From positions 558,001-622,000 of the forward strand of contig NZ_FNQO01000001.1 in assembly GCF_900107725.1 (NCBI RefSeq): a stretch of DNA of 64,000 nucleotides, read 5' to 3'. Positions 1 through 7,722 of the stretch are shown piece by piece; position 1 is the stretch's first letter; every line of letters starts with the position of its first letter. The DNA is from Microbulbifer marinus (GTDB lineage: Bacteria > Pseudomonadota > Gammaproteobacteria > Pseudomonadales > Cellvibrionaceae). Below the pieces are notes generated by a model. That model did no database searches. It was not told where the DNA came from and worked only from the letters and a program-made list of their open reading frames with translations. A program made the position numbers and the translations under genes.

Positions 1-1002
1 CCGGAGGGCGCTACCGGGCATAACATCGCGCGCAATGCGGGCCTGTATGCGGGCTTCGGTATGGATATCCCCGGCGTCACGATCAACCGCTACTGCGGCT
101 CGGGGCTGACCGCCGCCTCGATGGTGGCAAACCGTATCGCGACCGGCGAGATAAAGGCCGCGATCGCCGGCGGCGTGGAAAGTATCAGCCTGGTGCAGTT
201 CAACATGAACCTGAATCATTTCATCTACGAGCCGCTACAGCAGCAGATACCCGCGGTCTGGTGGACCATGATCCAGACCGCCGATCATGTGGCGAAAAAA
301 TACGGCATCAGCCGCGAGTCGCAGGATGAATATGTGTTGAAGAGCCAGCAGCGGGTCGCCGAGGCCAGCGCGGCGGGCAAGTTCGCCGAAGAAATCGTGC
401 CGTTGGAAACGACCATGTTGGTGAAGGATAAAGAGAGCGGCGACACCAGCGAGCAGCGAGTGGCGCTGGCCGAAGACGAGGGCCCGCGGCCGGATACCAC
501 GCTGGAGGGGCTCGCCGGCCTCGAGCCGGTGAATCCGGGCGGCACGGTTACGGCCGGCAATGCGTCCCAGCTCTCGGACGGAGCGGCAGCGGTGCTGATG
601 ATGGATGCCGACCTCGCTTCCCAGCGTGGCCTGCCGGTGCTCGGACTGTTCCGCGGCATGCAGCTGGCGGCGGTGCCTCCCGAGGATATGAGTATCGCGA
701 TCGCACCGGCGGTAACGAAACTGATGCGGCACCACGGACTCGGCGACAGCCAAATTGATCTGTGGGAGCTGCACGAGGCCTTTGCAGTAACCACGTTGTA
801 CAACCAGCGCGAACTGGACACGCCCTGGGAGACCACCAACGTGAACGGTGGCGCCATCGCGCTGGGGCACCCCTACGGTATGTCCGGCGTGCGCTACCTC
901 GGCTCGACATTGCTAGAGCTCGAACGACGCAATGCGCAGCGGGCGATCATCGGTGTCTGTGCGGCGGGCGGCATGGCCACCGCGGCCTATCTGGAGAGAT
1001 AG
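1..1002 (+). CDS. Thiolase / acetyl-CoA C-acyltransferase, 5' end outside window
   Basis: The reading frame is open from base 1, so the start lies upstream; 333 residues are visible. It has the thiolase signatures in order: the nucleophile Cys in NRYCGSGL (about residue 32 of the fragment), a HEAFA motif, GGAIALGHPYG with the catalytic His, and a C-terminal GVCAAGGMATA holding the second catalytic Cys. Thiolases cleave 3-ketoacyl-CoA in beta-oxidation or condense acetyl-CoA. The HEAF rather than NEAF motif is typical of FadI and trifunctional-beta type thiolases, which favours a degradative role, but substrate length cannot be read from the fragment. About 70-110 N-terminal residues are missing. 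The next gene is convergent. Confidence 0.93.
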   Translation, partial: PEGATGHNIARNAGLYAGFGMDIPGVTINRYCGSGLTAASMVANRIATGEIKAAIAGGVESISLVQFNMNLNHFIYEPLQQQIPAVWWTMIQTADHVAKKYGISRESQDEYVLKSQQRVAEASAAGKFAEEIVPLETTMLVKDKESGDTSEQRVALAEDEGPRPDTTLEGLAGLEPVNPGGTVTAGNASQLSDGAAAVLMMDADLASQRGLPVLGLFRGMQLAAVPPEDMSIAIAPAVTKLMRHHGLGDSQIDLWELHEAFAVTTLYNQRELDTPWETTNVNGGAIALGHPYGMSGVRYLGSTLLELERRNAQRAIIGVCAAGGMATAAYLER

Positions 1003-1073
1003 GCACAGCGGAGGCCTGCTACGGAACTCTGGGTATCGCGTCGAGCGCGCCGATACTGCAAACGCGACAGCCG

Positions 1074-1403
1074 TCAGTTGACCGCGCAGGTCTGCTGTAA
1101 CTCGGCGAAATCCAGGTAATAGGACATGTACTTATGCATCGCCTGGAAGGCCTCGATATTGCCGTCGATTGCCTGCTCGAACTCCGGATGGAACGTGATT
1201 ATATGCGCCATGCCCAAATGATAATCGCCGTCGGCGTGGCTACGCAGCGTCTCGGCGGCAACGGCCGCCATCCGTTCGGCGTTCGCGGCCGGCGCGCCGT
1301 TGTCTATTAACGTTTCACGGAATGTGATTTTGAAGCGGTCAAAGTGCGGTTCTTCGGTGCTGAAAAGTTCTATGGCCTGATAAATTTTTTGTCCTGTGGT
1401 CAT
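1074..1403 (-). CDS. Small hypothetical protein, 109 aa
   Basis: An acidic soluble protein starting MTTGQKIYQAIELF and ending QQTCAVN, with no signal peptide and no motif I recognise. It is rich in helix-forming residues and His/Tyr (HADGDYHLGMAHIITFHPEF). The start at 1403 is chosen because GGAGAG lies about 6 bases upstream; a second ATG two codons earlier (1409) is possible, but its spacing to the same ribosome site is too short. It is convergent with the thiolase and divergent from the downstream thioesterase gene. Function unknown. Confidence 0.6.
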   Translation of the reverse strand: MTTGQKIYQAIELFSTEEPHFDRFKITFRETLIDNGAPAANAERMAAVAAETLRSHADGDYHLGMAHIITFHPEFEQAIDGNIEAFQAMHKYMSYYLDFAELQQTCAVN

Positions 1404-1627
1404 GGTCATCTCTCCCCCAATACGTCGAGCCGCGCATACTACCGAAAGGGGAGAGACGGCCAAATAGATTCGCCGGTGAACTGCATGAAATTGATGACAA
1501 TATTTTCGGAGGCAGCGTTATTCGCGCCAGTGGCGCTGTCGTGAATCGGATTCCTGTACTACGGCTTTATTTCTGTCGCTGTAATACCAGGTAGGGAAAC
1601 TGCACGTTTGCGGCAGAAGGAGTGCTT

Positions 1628-2125
1628 ATGGAAGCTCGCGAACACCAGCTCAGCATGAGTGTGCTGATGACGCCGGATATGGTCAATTTCACCGGCAAGG
1701 TGCATGGGGGAGAACTGTTGTCCTACCTGGACAAGGTGGCCTACGCGTGCGGCAGCCGCTATGCCGGCACCTACGTCGTGACGCTGTCGGTGGACAGGGT
1801 GATCTTTCGGCAACCGATTAATGTTGGCGAGCTGGTCACTTTTCTCGCTTCGGTAAATTACACCGGCAATACCTCGATGGAGATTGGCATCAAGGTCATT
1901 ACCGAAGATATTCGCAACAGAATCGTGCGTCACACCAATAGCTGCTATTTCACGATGGTCGCCATCGACGATGACGGCAAACCGACGCCGGTACCGAAAT
2001 TTGAACCGGAGACGGCGGTGCAACGGGAGCGTTTCGAGGCCGCGGTATTGCGCCGTGAACTATTGCGGGAGCAGGAGGCCGCGCACGATGCCATCAAGGC
2101 AAAAGTGCGCGGGCGCAAGCCGTGA
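1628..2125 (+). CDS. Acyl-CoA thioesterase, hotdog fold (YciA/ACOT type)
   Basis: A 165-residue single-domain protein. The N-terminal stretch MVNFTGKVHGGELLSYLD matches the hotdog thioesterase core, with the Asn and the later Asp at the positions that activate water in YciA/ACOT enzymes, and is followed by beta-strand segments such as VVTLSVDRVIFRQPINVGE. These enzymes hydrolyse acyl-CoA to free acid and CoA in the cytoplasm. The ATG at 1628 is preceded by AGAAGGAG with 5-base spacing, preferred over a GTG two codons upstream. The C-terminus is a charged helical tail (ERFEAAVLRRELLREQE). The thiolase nearby fits fatty-acid metabolism, though they are not co-transcribed. Confidence 0.88.
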   Translation: MEAREHQLSMSVLMTPDMVNFTGKVHGGELLSYLDKVAYACGSRYAGTYVVTLSVDRVIFRQPINVGELVTFLASVNYTGNTSMEIGIKVITEDIRNRIVRHTNSCYFTMVAIDDDGKPTPVPKFEPETAVQRERFEAAVLRRELLREQEAAHDAIKAKVRGRKP

Positions 2126-2149
2126 CCTCGCCCGGGCTAACCGTTTATT

Positions 2150-3508
2150 CTAGAAGGCCCGGTTCAGGAATGTCGTCTTCTTCGCTGTGGTCGCCGAACC
2201 GCCGTGAAAGTTAAAGGTCAGCTCCGCCATCGGTGCTGTTAGATCGCGGACGCAGATCCGGTACGGCAGCCAGTTGGCGCTGCTCTCGCCCAGGTCGATC
2301 TGGCGTGGGCCGAACAGCTGATAGTCTCCGGCGCCGGATATAGAAACCTCGACCGCGCTTTGGCCCTCGATGAATCCCTCGACTTTGATGCGGTAATTGT
2401 TGCAAACCGTGCGCTCATCCAGCCGCGTAAACAAGGTGCCTCGATCACGCCTGATCTCTACCAGCAGCTTGGTGGTGTCGGCGAAGCCAGCCAGTACCGC
2501 GCCGAAGGCACAGACCATGACGGCACCATATCCAGCCAGGCGAGGGCGGAGGAAGCGGCCGTCCTTGCCCGCCAACTGGGATTCGGAGGCGAAACGGATC
2601 AGTCCCCTCGGCCGCCTGACCTTGTCCATTACGCTGTCACAGGCGTCGATACAGGCCCCGCAATCGATACAGGCGGCCTGCAGCCCATCGCGAATATCGA
2701 TCCCAGCCGGGCAAACCTGCACACACAGGCCGCAGTCGACGCAGTCACCGCTGTTGGCAGCGCCGCTACGCAGGCTGGCACGGGGTTCGCCGCGGCGCGC
2801 GTCGTAACTGACGGTCTGCGTATCGCCGTCAAACATCACGCTCTGGAAGCGCGAGTAGGGGCAGGCGTGCAGACAGATCTGTTCACGGACAAGGCCCGCA
2901 TTGGCGTACGTCAGCGCCGCCATCAGCAGCAGCCAGCCGGTCACCGATGCCGACAGCTGCAGCTGCATGCTGTCCGCCACTATCTCGCGGATCGGAATGA
3001 AATAGCCGGTGAAGGTGGCCGCGGTGGCGAGTGCCAGCAGTATCCACAGCAGGTGTTTTGCAATTCGCCGCAGGAGCCGTATTCCCGTCAGCGGCTGGCC
3101 TTCCTGTCGGGCTCTCTTGCTCGCCCTGCCTTCCGTCAGGTCCTCGATGCGGATAAACAGCCAGGTCCAGATGCTCTGCGGGCAGGCAAAGCCGCACCAG
3201 ACACGGCCCCAGGCAACTGCGAGGAAGAACAGCAGGCAGGCCGCGGCGATCAGCAGCCCGGCCAGCAACGACAGATCGCGCCAGGACAGGGCGCTGCCAA
3301 ACAGGATGATGCGGCGCTGCTCAAACGAGAACAGCAGCCAGGGCTGGCCGTCGAACTGCACCCACACCAGCCCGAAGAACAGCGCGAGCAGTGGCCAGCT
3401 GATCAGGCGCCGGAGATTCTGGAAACGACCACTGGTGAGTCGTACATGAAACTTGCCGTCTTTGGCTCGGGTGGGCGTGAAATCTTGGACTACTGGGATT
3501 TGTTCCAT
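2150..3508 (-). CDS. ccoG: Cytochrome c oxidase accessory protein CcoG (RdxA/FixG)
   Basis: A 452-residue membrane iron-sulfur protein. Visible features in order: a membrane segment at about 36-54, another at about 82-103, the family motif RVWCGFACPQSIW near residue 108, two further membrane segments at about 155-205, two ferredoxin-like [4Fe-4S] motifs (CVDCGLCVQVCP and CIDCGACIDACD), a last membrane span near 330-350 and a periplasmic immunoglobulin-like C-terminal domain. CcoG is needed for copper delivery to cbb3 oxidase, probably as a cupric reductase. No ccoNOPQ or ccoIS genes lie in this window, so the gene is separated from its usual cluster here. It is divergent from the MocR regulator gene. 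Confidence 0.95.
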   Translation of the reverse strand: MEQIPVVQDFTPTRAKDGKFHVRLTSGRFQNLRRLISWPLLALFFGLVWVQFDGQPWLLFSFEQRRIILFGSALSWRDLSLLAGLLIAAACLLFFLAVAWGRVWCGFACPQSIWTWLFIRIEDLTEGRASKRARQEGQPLTGIRLLRRIAKHLLWILLALATAATFTGYFIPIREIVADSMQLQLSASVTGWLLLMAALTYANAGLVREQICLHACPYSRFQSVMFDGDTQTVSYDARRGEPRASLRSGAANSGDCVDCGLCVQVCPAGIDIRDGLQAACIDCGACIDACDSVMDKVRRPRGLIRFASESQLAGKDGRFLRPRLAGYGAVMVCAFGAVLAGFADTTKLLVEIRRDRGTLFTRLDERTVCNNYRIKVEGFIEGQSAVEVSISGAGDYQLFGPRQIDLGESSANWLPYRICVRDLTAPMAELTFNFHGGSATTAKKTTFLNRAF

Positions 3509-3581
3509 CGCGGCGATCTTGCTCGGTGTCTGATGGCCGGCAGACTACGACTATCGGCTCGATAGGGTCAGGCCCAAAAAA

Positions 3582-3602
3582 ATCAAATACAATAGGTACA
3601 GA
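3582..3602 (+). promoter_or_regulatory. AT-rich divergent promoter region with possible MocR operator
   Basis: The 116-base gap between ccoG and the MocR gene contains an A-rich run followed by ACAATAGGTACAG, just upstream of the MocR start. MocR/GabR-type regulators often autoregulate from short TAC-rich sites overlapping their own promoter, and this sequence loosely resembles such sites. No exact half-site repeat is present, so the assignment is weak. Confidence 0.25.
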
Positions 3603-3624
3603 TTTGCGGGGTGGAGAAGCGTAG

Positions 3625-5028
3625 ATGGCGCAGAATTTCCGTTATCAGCAGCTGGAGGCCTGGTTGCTGCGGGGTATCGAGGAGCAGCGCTGGCGGGAGG
3701 GGGAGCGGCTGCCGTCAATCCGGACCCTATGCCGGGAGCACGCGGTTTCAAAGGCGACGGTGCAGCATGCACTGCAAAGGCTGGAAGCGCGCGGGCTGGT
3801 GGAGGCGCGCGCGAAAGCGGGCCACTTCGTGTCACCGCGAGGGGTCGCGGCCAGACAGCCTCTCAGCCGGGCGCGCATCGAGGCGCCACGGCCGGTTACT
3901 GCCGGCGATCTGCTGCTGGATATCATGGGCAGGGGTGCGGCCTTCGACCTGCTGCCCGACCATCACGGCGGAGACCTGCCAGCGGGTATTGTCGCGTTGA
4001 ATCGCTCGATCGGCCGGGCCCTCAGGCGCCAGAGCGGTGACGATTTCCAGTATTACGATACCCCTGCCGGTGACACCGGCCTCCGCGAGCAGCTGGCACT
4101 GCACCTGTCCCGGCGGGGGGCCAGGTTGGAGCCGGATCAACTCTGCATCACCTCCGGGTGTCAGCATGCGCTGTTTCTGGCACTGATGGCCTGCTGCGAG
4201 CGCGGCGATGTGGTCGCGGTGGAATCGCCCGGATTTTACGGTGTGATGCAGTTAATCGAGCAGCTCGACCTGCAGGTAGTCGAAATCCCCACTTCCAGCG
4301 AAAGCGGCATGGATATCGATGCGCTGACAGAGGTACTGCAACGCTGGAAGGTGAGGGCCTGTGTCGTCTCACCGGCATTCGCCACACCCAGTGGCGCCTC
4401 GATGACCGACGCCGCCAAACAACACTTACTGGAACTGGCACAAAAGCATGACCTGGCCGTGATCGAGGACGATATCTACGCGGACACCGCTTTCGGCCCG
4501 GTACCGGATCCACTGAAAAGCTTCGATAGCGACAATCGGGTGATCCTGTGCAGTTCCTTCTCGAAGAATCTTTCCCGTGACCTGCGCCTTGGATGGATTT
4601 CGGGCGCGCGTTGGCACGGCCGGATTCTGCACCTCAAGCTGGTGACTCAATTGGCCAGCAGCCGCTATCTTCAGCAGGGCGTGGCGGAGTTCATCGCCGA
4701 CGGCGGCTTCGCTGCTCACCTGCGCCGCCTGCGCAATGACCTGCAGGGGCGGCGGGATCGTTTGCTGGCACTGTTGCACACCTGGCCGGGCGACGTCCGC
4801 GTAAGTGTGCCGCAAGGGGGGCTGGCGGCCTGGGTCGAACTGCCGGATACAGTGGATACGCTGGCGGTCTATCCGCAGGCGTTGGAGCAGGGCATTGTCA
4901 TCACGCCCGGGCCTCTATTCTGTGTTTCAGGGCAGTTTAAAAACTGCCTTCGCATCAGCTTTGCCCATCCGTGGGACGATGCGCGAGTAGCGGCGCTAGG
5001 GCGGCTACCGGACCTGTTGTTGAAGTAG
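3625..5028 (+). CDS. MocR-type transcriptional regulator: GntR winged helix fused to class I aminotransferase
   Basis: A 467-residue two-domain protein. Residues 1-70 form a GntR winged helix (LPSIRTLCREHAVSKATVQHAL, the recognition helix, then GLVEARAKAGHFV). From about residue 100 on is a fold-type I aminotransferase-like domain with the PLP lysine at about K314 in SSFSKNLSRDLRLGW. MocR proteins use PLP or its adduct with an amino acid as effector and usually do not transaminate. The ATG is preceded by GGAG. It is divergent from ccoG and followed on the same strand after 116 bases by the acetolactate-synthase-like gene, a plausible target, though that link is inference. Confidence 0.92.
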   Translation: MAQNFRYQQLEAWLLRGIEEQRWREGERLPSIRTLCREHAVSKATVQHALQRLEARGLVEARAKAGHFVSPRGVAARQPLSRARIEAPRPVTAGDLLLDIMGRGAAFDLLPDHHGGDLPAGIVALNRSIGRALRRQSGDDFQYYDTPAGDTGLREQLALHLSRRGARLEPDQLCITSGCQHALFLALMACCERGDVVAVESPGFYGVMQLIEQLDLQVVEIPTSSESGMDIDALTEVLQRWKVRACVVSPAFATPSGASMTDAAKQHLLELAQKHDLAVIEDDIYADTAFGPVPDPLKSFDSDNRVILCSSFSKNLSRDLRLGWISGARWHGRILHLKLVTQLASSRYLQQGVAEFIADGGFAAHLRRLRNDLQGRRDRLLALLHTWPGDVRVSVPQGGLAAWVELPDTVDTLAVYPQALEQGIVITPGPLFCVSGQFKNCLRISFAHPWDDARVAALGRLPDLLLK

Positions 5029-5144
5029 TTGATAACTGCGCAGCGGCGAACGTGTAATTGCGGTAACTTGGTGGGTTGTGCACTAGTGGCCTGTACGCTG
5101 GCTTTTTGACAGCCGATAGGGCAGCCAATACTGAGGACTTGTTA

Positions 5145-6785
5145 ATGAAAGCATCTGATCTGTTCGTTCGGGCTCTGGAAGCGGAAGGCGTCGAGTACGT
5201 GTTTGCCATTCCCGGTGAAGAGAACCTCGACTTGCTGGAGTCCCTGCGCGGATCGAAGATTGAGCTCGTCGTGACGCGTCACGAACAGGCGGCCGGTTTT
5301 ATGGCGGCCACTTACGGCCGCCTCACCGGCAATTCCGGCGTCTGCCTATCGACGCTGGGCCCCGGCGCGACGAACCTGGTGACGGCGGCCGCCTACGCGC
5401 AACTCGGTGGCATGCCGATGGTAATGGTCACGGGGCAGAAGCCGATCAAGAGCTCCAAGCAGGGACAGTTTCAGATCATCGATATCGTCGACATGATGCA
5501 GCCGCTGACCAAGTTCACCAAAACCATCGTCAGTGGTGACAATATCCCCGCCCATATCCGTGAGGCCTTTCGCCAGGCGGAGGAGGAGCGCCCCGGCGCC
5601 ACCCATCTGGAACTGCCGGAGGATATCGCCCATGAGCACTCGACCATGCCGGTGCTCGAACCGAGCTACACGCGGCGCCCCATCGCCGAGGAAAAAGCCA
5701 TCCGCCAGGCGGCGGAAGCGATTGCCGCTGCGCGCCAGCCGCTGCTGCTGATCGGCGCCGGCGCCAACCGCAAGCTGACCGCCAAGATGCTGCGTGAGTT
5801 TGTCGAGAAGCTGGGCATTCCCGCGGTCACCACCCAGATGGGCAAGGGCGTAATCGACGAAGCCGGCCCGCACTTTATCGGTAACACGGCCCTGTCCGAT
5901 GGCGACTTCGTCCATCGCGCTATCGACCAAGCCGACCTGATTATCAATGTCGGCCACGACGTCGTCGAAAAGCCGCCTTTTTTCATGCGCCCCGGTGGCG
6001 CGGCGGTGGTGCATGTCAATTTCAATTCCGCCCAGGTGGACCCGGTCTATTTTCCGCAGATTGAGGTGGTCGGCGATATTGCCAACAGCCTGTGGCAATT
6101 GAAGGAGCAGCTGGAGCCGCAGGAGCACTGGAGCTTTGCCGACGCGCATCGTATCCGTGACGCGCTGCAACGGCATATTTCCGAAGGCTGCGACGACGAC
6201 GGCTTTCCGGTTCGTCCGCAGCGCCTGGTCAAAGAGGTTCGCGATGTGATGCCGGAGGACGGCATCATTGCGCTGGACAACGGTATGTACAAGATCTGGT
6301 TTGCACGGAACTATCCTGCACACGCCCCGAATACGGTACTGCTCGATAATGCGCTGGCGACGATGGGGGCCGGTTTGCCCTCTGCGATGGCGGCCAAGCT
6401 GGTCTATCCGGAACGCAAGGTGATGGCGATCTGCGGCGACGGCGGCTTCATGATGAACTCGCAGGAAATGGAAACTGCCGTGCGATTGCAGATGGACCTG
6501 ATAGTCCTGCTGCTGCGCGACGACGGCTACGGCATGATCAAGTGGAAACAGTCACAGATGGATTTCCACGATTTCGGCCTCGACTTCGGCAACCCGGACT
6601 TTGTCGCCTACGCGAAGGCCTACGGCGCTCACGGTCACCGGATTGACGGCACTGGCGAGCTGAAACCGCTGATCGAAAAGTGCTTCGCGGAAGGCGGTGT
6701 GCACCTGATCGATGTGCCGGTGGATTACAGCGATAACGAGCGCATTCTGAACCGGGAAATACTCGAGCTATCGAGAAAACTGTAA
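5145..6785 (+). CDS. Acetolactate synthase large subunit-like ThDP enzyme (AlsS type)
   Basis: A 546-residue thiamine-diphosphate enzyme of the acetolactate synthase family. The catalytic Glu is E47 (TRHEQAAGF), the central FAD/nucleotide domain spans roughly 190-330, and the ThDP-Mg motif begins with GDGGFMMN (D432) and ends in RDDGYGMIKW. The ATG at 5145 has GAGGA 7 bases upstream; an in-frame ATG at 5076 lacks one and would add 23 poorly composed residues. Without an adjacent small regulatory subunit (ilvN/ilvH) it resembles the catabolic AlsS-like group rather than the biosynthetic holoenzyme. Related family members act on other 2-keto acids, so the exact substrate is uncertain. Confidence 0.88.
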   Translation: MKASDLFVRALEAEGVEYVFAIPGEENLDLLESLRGSKIELVVTRHEQAAGFMAATYGRLTGNSGVCLSTLGPGATNLVTAAAYAQLGGMPMVMVTGQKPIKSSKQGQFQIIDIVDMMQPLTKFTKTIVSGDNIPAHIREAFRQAEEERPGATHLELPEDIAHEHSTMPVLEPSYTRRPIAEEKAIRQAAEAIAAARQPLLLIGAGANRKLTAKMLREFVEKLGIPAVTTQMGKGVIDEAGPHFIGNTALSDGDFVHRAIDQADLIINVGHDVVEKPPFFMRPGGAAVVHVNFNSAQVDPVYFPQIEVVGDIANSLWQLKEQLEPQEHWSFADAHRIRDALQRHISEGCDDDGFPVRPQRLVKEVRDVMPEDGIIALDNGMYKIWFARNYPAHAPNTVLLDNALATMGAGLPSAMAAKLVYPERKVMAICGDGGFMMNSQEMETAVRLQMDLIVLLLRDDGYGMIKWKQSQMDFHDFGLDFGNPDFVAYAKAYGAHGHRIDGTGELKPLIEKCFAEGGVHLIDVPVDYSDNERILNREILELSRKL

Positions 6786-6801
6786 GAGCTGACCACTGAA
6801 A

Positions 6802-6834
6802 ACAGGGTCGCCGCAGCTCTCGCGATGACCCTGT
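6802..6834. terminator. Inverted repeat between convergent genes
   Basis: Perfect 8-base arms ACAGGGTC (6802-6809) and GACCCTGT (6827-6834) sit in the 59-base gap between two convergent genes. The 17-base loop and lack of a T run make it a weak intrinsic terminator at best. Confidence 0.35.
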
Positions 6835-6844
6835 GCGACCGCCC

Positions 6845-7642
6845 TCAAGCCTGCCGGTGCGAACCCTGCAAATTCGCCTGCAGGGCCCTGCCCAGACAAG
6901 TGAAATACTCTGTGAACGCCGCATTGATACGCTGCCGCTGACGACCGCTCGGGTAGAGACCGAGACGTGCTTCTTCCGTGGCCTTGGTTCCGCAGACAAG
7001 AAAATTGTTGCTGATGCTGGCGTCCTGTACGAATGCCTCGAAGGCCCGCGCGCACAACTCTGCCGGATCACTGTAATACACACAGCCGTTGGCTTTATCG
7101 GCCTGGCAGGAAATCCGGAACAGTTCGCTCGGTTCCTCGCCGTCCTCGTCGAGCATAATGCTCCTGAAGCAGGCGAACAGGCGATCATTGATAGGGTGGG
7201 GCACCGGGGTGGCGTCGCGTAGCCACGCCTCCGAGGCGTACATAGTCCCGGATGTGTCGCTGAAGGCTTTGTCGGCGAGATAGTGGTCGAGTGCGTGAAA
7301 CCACTCGTGCGCAATCGAGCCGGGCCCGGCATTTTTCGCCAGGGAGAATGTTCTGGTTGCGGGCTCATAGAACGCCAGCATTCCCGGGCGGCCGCCAATA
7401 CCGTACTGAAACGACAGTGTCGCGCGCAGGGAGATCAGCACTTCGGGCCCCCGCAGTATCGACATCAGGTCGGCGAGCGCATCGTAAAACAGGCCGGCCG
7501 CACGATCGCGCTCCGCTTGCGTGACCCAGCGACCGATACTGATTGACCTGAAGCCAAACTTTCTCCTGACATCGGCAAAGGTGACCGGCTGCTGGTCACG
7601 TTGAATGGGGCCGCGGCGGTAAAACTGTCGGGATGACACCAT
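6845..7642 (-). CDS. HExxH metallopeptidase-like protein (CLCA_X / LPD1-like)
   Basis: A 265-residue protein with the zinc-protease signature HEWFHALDH at residues 112-120, in a context (SIAHEWFHALDHYLAD) like the LPD1 polyvalent-protein domain and the CLCA_X family. An N-terminal KFGFRSISIGRWVT segment also fits LPD1-type domains. No signal peptide is seen, so it is probably cytoplasmic. It lies 80 bases downstream of the helicase gene on the same strand and may belong to the same SOS-controlled transcript. Function is not established; a peptidase acting in DNA damage is only a hypothesis. No clear ribosome site precedes the chosen ATG. Confidence 0.7.
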   Translation of the reverse strand: MVSSRQFYRRGPIQRDQQPVTFADVRRKFGFRSISIGRWVTQAERDRAAGLFYDALADLMSILRGPEVLISLRATLSFQYGIGGRPGMLAFYEPATRTFSLAKNAGPGSIAHEWFHALDHYLADKAFSDTSGTMYASEAWLRDATPVPHPINDRLFACFRSIMLDEDGEEPSELFRISCQADKANGCVYYSDPAELCARAFEAFVQDASISNNFLVCGTKATEEARLGLYPSGRQRQRINAAFTEYFTCLGRALQANLQGSHRQA

Positions 7643-7722
7643 AAGTCTGGACGTGCTGGAGGGTGTAAATCAGGCTCGAAACTGTATATTAATACAGCCT
7701 TGTTGCGCAACGACGGCGCCAT

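Noticed and set aside
6516-6528. Possible loss of the ThDP-Mg Asn ligand in the acetolactate-synthase-like enzyme (RDDGYGM)
   Set aside because: Counting from the GDG motif puts an Asp at the ligand position, as in the related catabolic group, so no defect is implied.
7071-7085. CTGT-N7-ACAG resembling a LexA box
   Set aside because: The spacing is 7 rather than 8 bases and it lies within the HExxH coding region.
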